NCBI GenBank assembly: GCA_905212515.1
Contig: CAJMEU010000119.1
Span: 1 to 9,197, forward strand
From: an uncultured Oscillospiraceae bacterium
Lineage (GTDB): Bacteria; Bacillota; Clostridia; Oscillospirales; Ruminococcaceae
Length of the DNA: 9,197 nucleotides
Direction of reading: 5' to 3'
Within the stretch, counting starts at the first letter, position 1, and each line of letters begins with the position of its first letter. Shown piece by piece: positions 6,479-9,197 of this stretch. The notes under the pieces were generated by a model that saw nothing but the letters and a program-made list of their open reading frames with translations, was not told where the DNA came from and ran no database searches. The translations under genes were made by a program, and so were the position numbers.

Positions 6479-6514
6479 AATTTAACAATCAGATAAAGTA
6501 GTATAATCTCAGAA
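6479..6514 (+). promoter_or_regulatory. Symporter promoter with perfect -10 and no -35
   Basis: A perfect TATAAT sits at 6502-6507 in AT-rich sequence. The hexamers 16 to 18 bases upstream (6478-6485, all A/T) match TTGACA poorly, and a better TTAACA at 6482-6487 would leave only a 14-base spacer. Transcription would begin near 6514, about 50 bases before the symporter start. The absence of a usable -35 suits an activator-dependent promoter. Confidence 0.6.
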
Positions 6515-6565
6515 GCCTTTGCAAGCCACCGTTTAAGCAAAATCATCAATAAAGGAGAGATTATA

Positions 6566-7966
6566 ATGGCCCAAAAAACTGCGGCCGGCCTGAGCAAAAA
6601 GCATTTGGTCGGCTATGCCTTCGGCGACATGGGCGGCTGTATGACCTTTGCGCTGATGGGGTCCATGGTCACCCGTTATTACACCAACGTGCTGAAGGTC
6701 GACACCCTGGTTTTGGCCGTCCTTTTGGTCGTCTGGAACGTGTGGGACGCCGTCAACGATCCCATGATGGGCGCGCTGATGGACAAGATGTTTGCCAAGT
6801 ACCGCAACCCCAAAGGCAAGTTCCGCCCATGGCTGCTGCGTGCCACCCCCATGCTGGCCGTCACCTCCATTATTTTTTGGACGGTGCCCACCTTCTTTGA
6901 GGGCACGGCCATGGTCTGCGTCCTGTTTGTGTGTAAGATCCTTTACGAAGGATGCTACACCATGTTCAACATCCCCATGGGCGCCCTGCTCTCCGCCATG
7001 GCTGACACGGACGAGGAGCGTGCGGCCTTGTCCTCTGCCCGCGGGTTCGGCGGGACCCTGGGCAATATGATCCCCATGATGATCTTTCCCATCCTTTTGC
7101 AGATCTTCGGCGACAGCAACGCCATCGGCTACAGTTTGGGGGCGACGATCTGCGCTTTGGTTGGCGCCGTGTTCTGTTTTCTGCACTACCTGTGGACACA
7201 AGAGCGCAATATCGTTGATAAAACACCGGCGGAGGCCGACAACATCAAATTTACCGATATCCTGCAGGTGTTCAAAAAGAACCGGGCCTTTGTGGCGCTG
7301 TGCCTCCACGGCATTTTCGTCTGCACCAGCCAATATGTATCGCAGACCCTGGGTTCTTACATGTACGCCGATGTGCTGGGCAATATCGGCATGATGAGCA
7401 TAGCGTCCGCGCTGTCTATGCCGCTGATGTTCGTCACGCTGGTGGCGGCGCCCAAGGCCGCCAAAAAACTGGGCCTGGAGAACATGATCCGCTATTGCCT
7501 GCTGATCGGCTGCCTTTCCAACGTAGTGCTGTTCGCCGCCCACATGCTGTTCACCGTGCCTGCTCTTGTCCACATGGTGTGGACAAGCATCGCCTCCGCT
7601 TTTTCCAGCGTTTCTATTTATATGCAGTGGGGCCTGGTGGGCGAGGCCATTGATTACAACGAATATCTTCTGGGCAAGCGCACGGAGGGTTCCATTTACG
7701 GCACCTTCAACCTGAGCCGCCGCATCGGCCAAACCATCGGTAATTCCGCCGCCGTACTGATGCTGGGCTGGCTGGGGTACAACGCGGCGGTAGCCAGCGC
7801 CGGCGGCGTACAGGCAGCCCCGGTCATCACCGGCATCAAAGTCCTGTGTGTGCTTTTGCCCGCGATTTTTGCCCTGGGCAGCTGGGCCGCATTCAAATTT
7901 GTGTGGAACATCACGCCGGATGTGCGCGAAAAAATCGCCGCTTATCATGCCGGGAAAAAAGTATGA
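6566..7966 (+). CDS. GPH-family (MelB-like) cation symporter
   Basis: A 466-residue, about 12-helix inner membrane transporter of the glycoside-pentoside-hexuronide:cation symporter family within the MFS superfamily, expected to import a glycoside, sugar or related polar solute with H+ or Na+. Landmarks: the helix-2 motif WNVWDAVNDPMMGALMDK (57-74), whose D61 and D65 correspond to the cation-site aspartates of MelB; an acidic D21 in helix 1; YTMFNIPMGAL (131-141), where MelB has an aspartate but this protein has N135, as in many non-melibiose members; a central cytoplasmic loop (about 211-240); and EAIDYNEYLLGKRTEGSIYGTFNLSRRIGQ (360-389), the late family signature. AAAGGAGAG at 6551-6559 precedes the ATG. 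It is the first gene of a likely two-gene operon and diverges from the AraC gene. The substrate cannot be predicted; the downstream hydrolase suggests something with an amide or lactam bond rather than a plain sugar. Confidence 0.93.
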   Translation: MAQKTAAGLSKKHLVGYAFGDMGGCMTFALMGSMVTRYYTNVLKVDTLVLAVLLVVWNVWDAVNDPMMGALMDKMFAKYRNPKGKFRPWLLRATPMLAVTSIIFWTVPTFFEGTAMVCVLFVCKILYEGCYTMFNIPMGALLSAMADTDEERAALSSARGFGGTLGNMIPMMIFPILLQIFGDSNAIGYSLGATICALVGAVFCFLHYLWTQERNIVDKTPAEADNIKFTDILQVFKKNRAFVALCLHGIFVCTSQYVSQTLGSYMYADVLGNIGMMSIASALSMPLMFVTLVAAPKAAKKLGLENMIRYCLLIGCLSNVVLFAAHMLFTVPALVHMVWTSIASAFSSVSIYMQWGLVGEAIDYNEYLLGKRTEGSIYGTFNLSRRIGQTIGNSAAVLMLGWLGYNAAVASAGGVQAAPVITGIKVLCVLLPAIFALGSWAAFKFVWNITPDVREKIAAYHAGKKV

Positions 7967-7979
7967 AACTACAAAGCGA

Positions 7980-7984
7980 GGAGG
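7980..7984 (+). promoter_or_regulatory. Ribosome binding site deciding the creatininase-like start
   Basis: GGAGG within AGCGAGGAGGAG lies eight bases before ATG at 7993. An earlier in-frame ATG at 7963, which overlaps the symporter stop as ATGA, lacks a comparable site. Confidence 0.75.
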
Positions 7985-7992
7985 AGCCAACC

Positions 7993-8865
7993 ATGGAACT
8001 GCGCACCCGTATCCTGCCCAAAATGCTCAATCGTGAAGTACAGGAATATTTGGAGCACAACGATTTGATCATTGTGCCCGTGGGCACGGTGGAGATGCAC
8101 GGCGGCCTGCCGCTGGACTGCGAGACCGTCATCAGCGAGGCCGTGGGCCTGAAAATGGCCGAGGCCGGCGACGGCCTGCTGCTGACGGGCCTGCCTTACT
8201 TCTACGCCGGCGCCACGGCCTCGGGCCGGGGCACCACCCAGGTCAGCGTGCGCCAGGGCATCGACTATCTGGGCGCCATCGCCCGCAGCCTGCTGCGCCA
8301 GGGCTTCAAGCGCCAGATCTACATCAGCATGCACGGCCCCGCCCACATGACCTGCAGCCCCATGGTGCGCGATTTCTTCGACGAGACCGGCGTGCCCATC
8401 CTCTACATGGACATGACCATGCAGCTGTTCAACAATGCCAGGGATCTATTTCAAACGGATCAAATGAACAACAGCCCCAAGGGCTTTATGCGGCTGATGG
8501 ACTCTTTGTTCGTGGGCGCTTATCAGATGTTGGGCCGGCTGGAGGATGTGCCCTTATGTACGGCGTTTGATACTTCCGCCCAGCAGAGCTGTGCCCCATT
8601 CAATGATATTTTTAATCTCGCCTATCAAAGCGGGGCCGTGGGCTATTGCTTCGGCAAGAACAGCGACCATGCCCCGACTACCGCCATACCCGACGCCGCT
8701 GCCCGCCAGCAAATGGCCGACCAGGGACAGGCGCTTATCAAAGAGCTGGTAAAGCGTCTGGACCTTCCCCATGTGGCCGGCCAACTGCGAGATCTGGAGC
8801 AATACAGTTTGGAAACCGAGCGACAATATCCCTGGATGCCCAGCGCCTATGGCAAAAACCATTGA
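7993..8865 (+). CDS. Creatininase-superfamily metal-dependent amidohydrolase, divergent
   Basis: A 290-residue cytoplasmic protein of the creatininase superfamily, whose members hydrolyse or form C-N bonds (creatinine, formamides, peptide modification as in MftE) at a dinuclear metal site. Seen: VPVGTVEMHGGLPLDCETVI (28-47), matching the 'P-x-G-S-x-E-Q-H-G-x-H-L-P-L-x-x-D' first metal motif, with E34 and H36 kept but glutamate (E44) where the aspartate ligand usually lies; and YISMHGPAHM (110-119), in place of the usual 'NGHGGN', keeping H114 only. GYCFGKNSDHAPTTAI (217-232) occupies the place of the late 'G-x-x-G-x-P-x-x-A-T' segment. Length fits the family (about 230-290). It lies 26 bases after the symporter gene. 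ATG 7993 is chosen on its ribosome binding site; ATG 7963 would add ten residues. Base composition shifts midway, from about 70% GC to about 50%. The substrate is unknown; a divergent subfamily is likely. Confidence 0.85.
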   Translation: MELRTRILPKMLNREVQEYLEHNDLIIVPVGTVEMHGGLPLDCETVISEAVGLKMAEAGDGLLLTGLPYFYAGATASGRGTTQVSVRQGIDYLGAIARSLLRQGFKRQIYISMHGPAHMTCSPMVRDFFDETGVPILYMDMTMQLFNNARDLFQTDQMNNSPKGFMRLMDSLFVGAYQMLGRLEDVPLCTAFDTSAQQSCAPFNDIFNLAYQSGAVGYCFGKNSDHAPTTAIPDAAARQQMADQGQALIKELVKRLDLPHVAGQLRDLEQYSLETERQYPWMPSAYGKNH

Positions 8866-8897
8866 CGCATGTCCGCCGTCCGGCATCTTGGGCCGAC

Positions 8898-8930
8898 AAA
8901 AAGCGGGAGCTTTGCAGCTCCCGCTTTTTT
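8898..8930. terminator. Bidirectional intrinsic terminator
   Basis: A perfect 8-base-pair GC stem (8903-8910 with 8917-8924), extendable by A5/T5 pairs, with a TTTGCA loop. It is flanked by A5 (8898-8902) and T6 (8925-8930). It ends the symporter-hydrolase operon 33 bases after its stop. The reverse orientation serves the convergent acetyltransferase gene, whose TAA stop (8929-8931) overlaps the T tract. Confidence 0.9.
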
Positions 8931-9197
8931 ATGTGCCAGTCTTGTCCTCGGGCGATTTATACACGCGGATGGCTTCGCCGGTGTTTTCGTCCGCGGCCAG
9001 CGTTACAAAGCGCCAGCCGCAGCGCTCGTAAAACGAGGTGTGGTCCGTCACCAGATAGAGGGGGGCCACCCCCGCGGCGGCCATGTCCCGCCGGACCGCT
9101 TGCAGCAGGGCACGGGCGATGCCCAGGGCGCGCCACGGGTCTTCCACAAAAAGGGCGCACAGGTTGGGGGTCCGGTCTTTTGGGCTGGGGAAGTCGT
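8929..9197 (-). CDS. GNAT family N-acetyltransferase, 5'-truncated by window end
   Basis: The C-terminal 89 residues or so of a GNAT acetyltransferase, which would transfer an acetyl group from acetyl-CoA to an unidentified amine. The frame is open to the right edge and reads in from DFPSPKDRTPNLCALFVEDPWRALGIARALL, containing the acetyl-CoA pyrophosphate-binding motif A (strand, then R-A-L-G-I-A at the start of helix 3). It continues with LYLVTDHTSFYERCGWRF, the motif B region with the conserved tyrosine and 'FYE-x-x-G-W' that close the fold. A GTG at 9147 could be read as a start, but in-frame coding with family motif lies upstream of it, so the gene is partial rather than starting there. 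It converges on the hydrolase operon and shares its terminator. The acceptor substrate cannot be predicted. Confidence 0.88.
   Translation of the reverse strand, partial: DFPSPKDRTPNLCALFVEDPWRALGIARALLQAVRRDMAAAGVAPLYLVTDHTSFYERCGWRFVTLAADENTGEAIRVYKSPEDKTGT

Noticed and set aside
6533..7990. Minus-strand open frame of 485 codons opposite the symporter
   Set aside because: The plus strand has clear GPH motifs, a ribosome binding site and a promoter. The opposite product is His/Gly/Gln-rich, the usual antisense reading of a membrane protein gene, and has no family resemblance.
9147..9147. GTG at 9147 as the start of a complete 72-residue acetyltransferase
   Set aside because: The frame stays open to the window edge and the upstream residues (PNLCALFVEDPW) continue the GNAT motif A strand, so the gene is cut by the window.

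Overview
The window looks like chromosomal DNA of a high-GC, low-G+C-lineage gut Firmicute, probably an Oscillospirales-type Clostridium such as a Faecalibacterium, Subdoligranulum or Flavonifractor relative. This rests on strong AAAGGAGG ribosome binding sites, phage tail proteins typical of Clostridia prophages, and GCC/CTG/CGC-rich codon use. The taxon is an inference; no rRNA or marker gene is present.

Positions 139-5404 hold seven co-directional, mostly overlapping genes of a siphovirus-type tail module. In order they are a tail assembly chaperone, a Gp15 family protein, a short tape measure protein, a DUF6711-like distal tail protein, a large hub/tail-associated protein, and two small proteins of unknown role. 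The last of these carries a motif like the N-terminus of tail fibres. Start/stop overlaps point to one translationally coupled transcript, closed by a strong bidirectional terminator at 5417-5456. No fibre shaft, holin, endolysin, integrase or att site follows. The module therefore ends abruptly against chromosomal metabolic genes, and this is either a decayed or rearranged prophage edge or a domesticated tail-like element. The first 138 bases are dominated by C homopolymers and are probably a sequence artefact.

Positions 5473-8865 form a small catabolic or uptake locus. A divergent AraC/XylS regulator (minus strand) faces a GPH-family (MelB-like) cation symporter, which is followed after 26 bases by a divergent creatininase-superfamily protein. 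The 175-base divergent intergenic region holds a perfect TATAAT -10 box without a good -35. Just upstream is an imperfect direct repeat (CTGCCG-N2-TT-N2-CAAT) with a 21-base period, the spacing expected for an AraC-family operator. The simplest model is that the regulator senses a small molecule and activates the symporter-hydrolase pair. The substrate cannot be read from the sequence.

The locus is closed at 8898-8930 by a second bidirectional terminator, shared with a convergent GNAT acetyltransferase that runs off the right end of the window.
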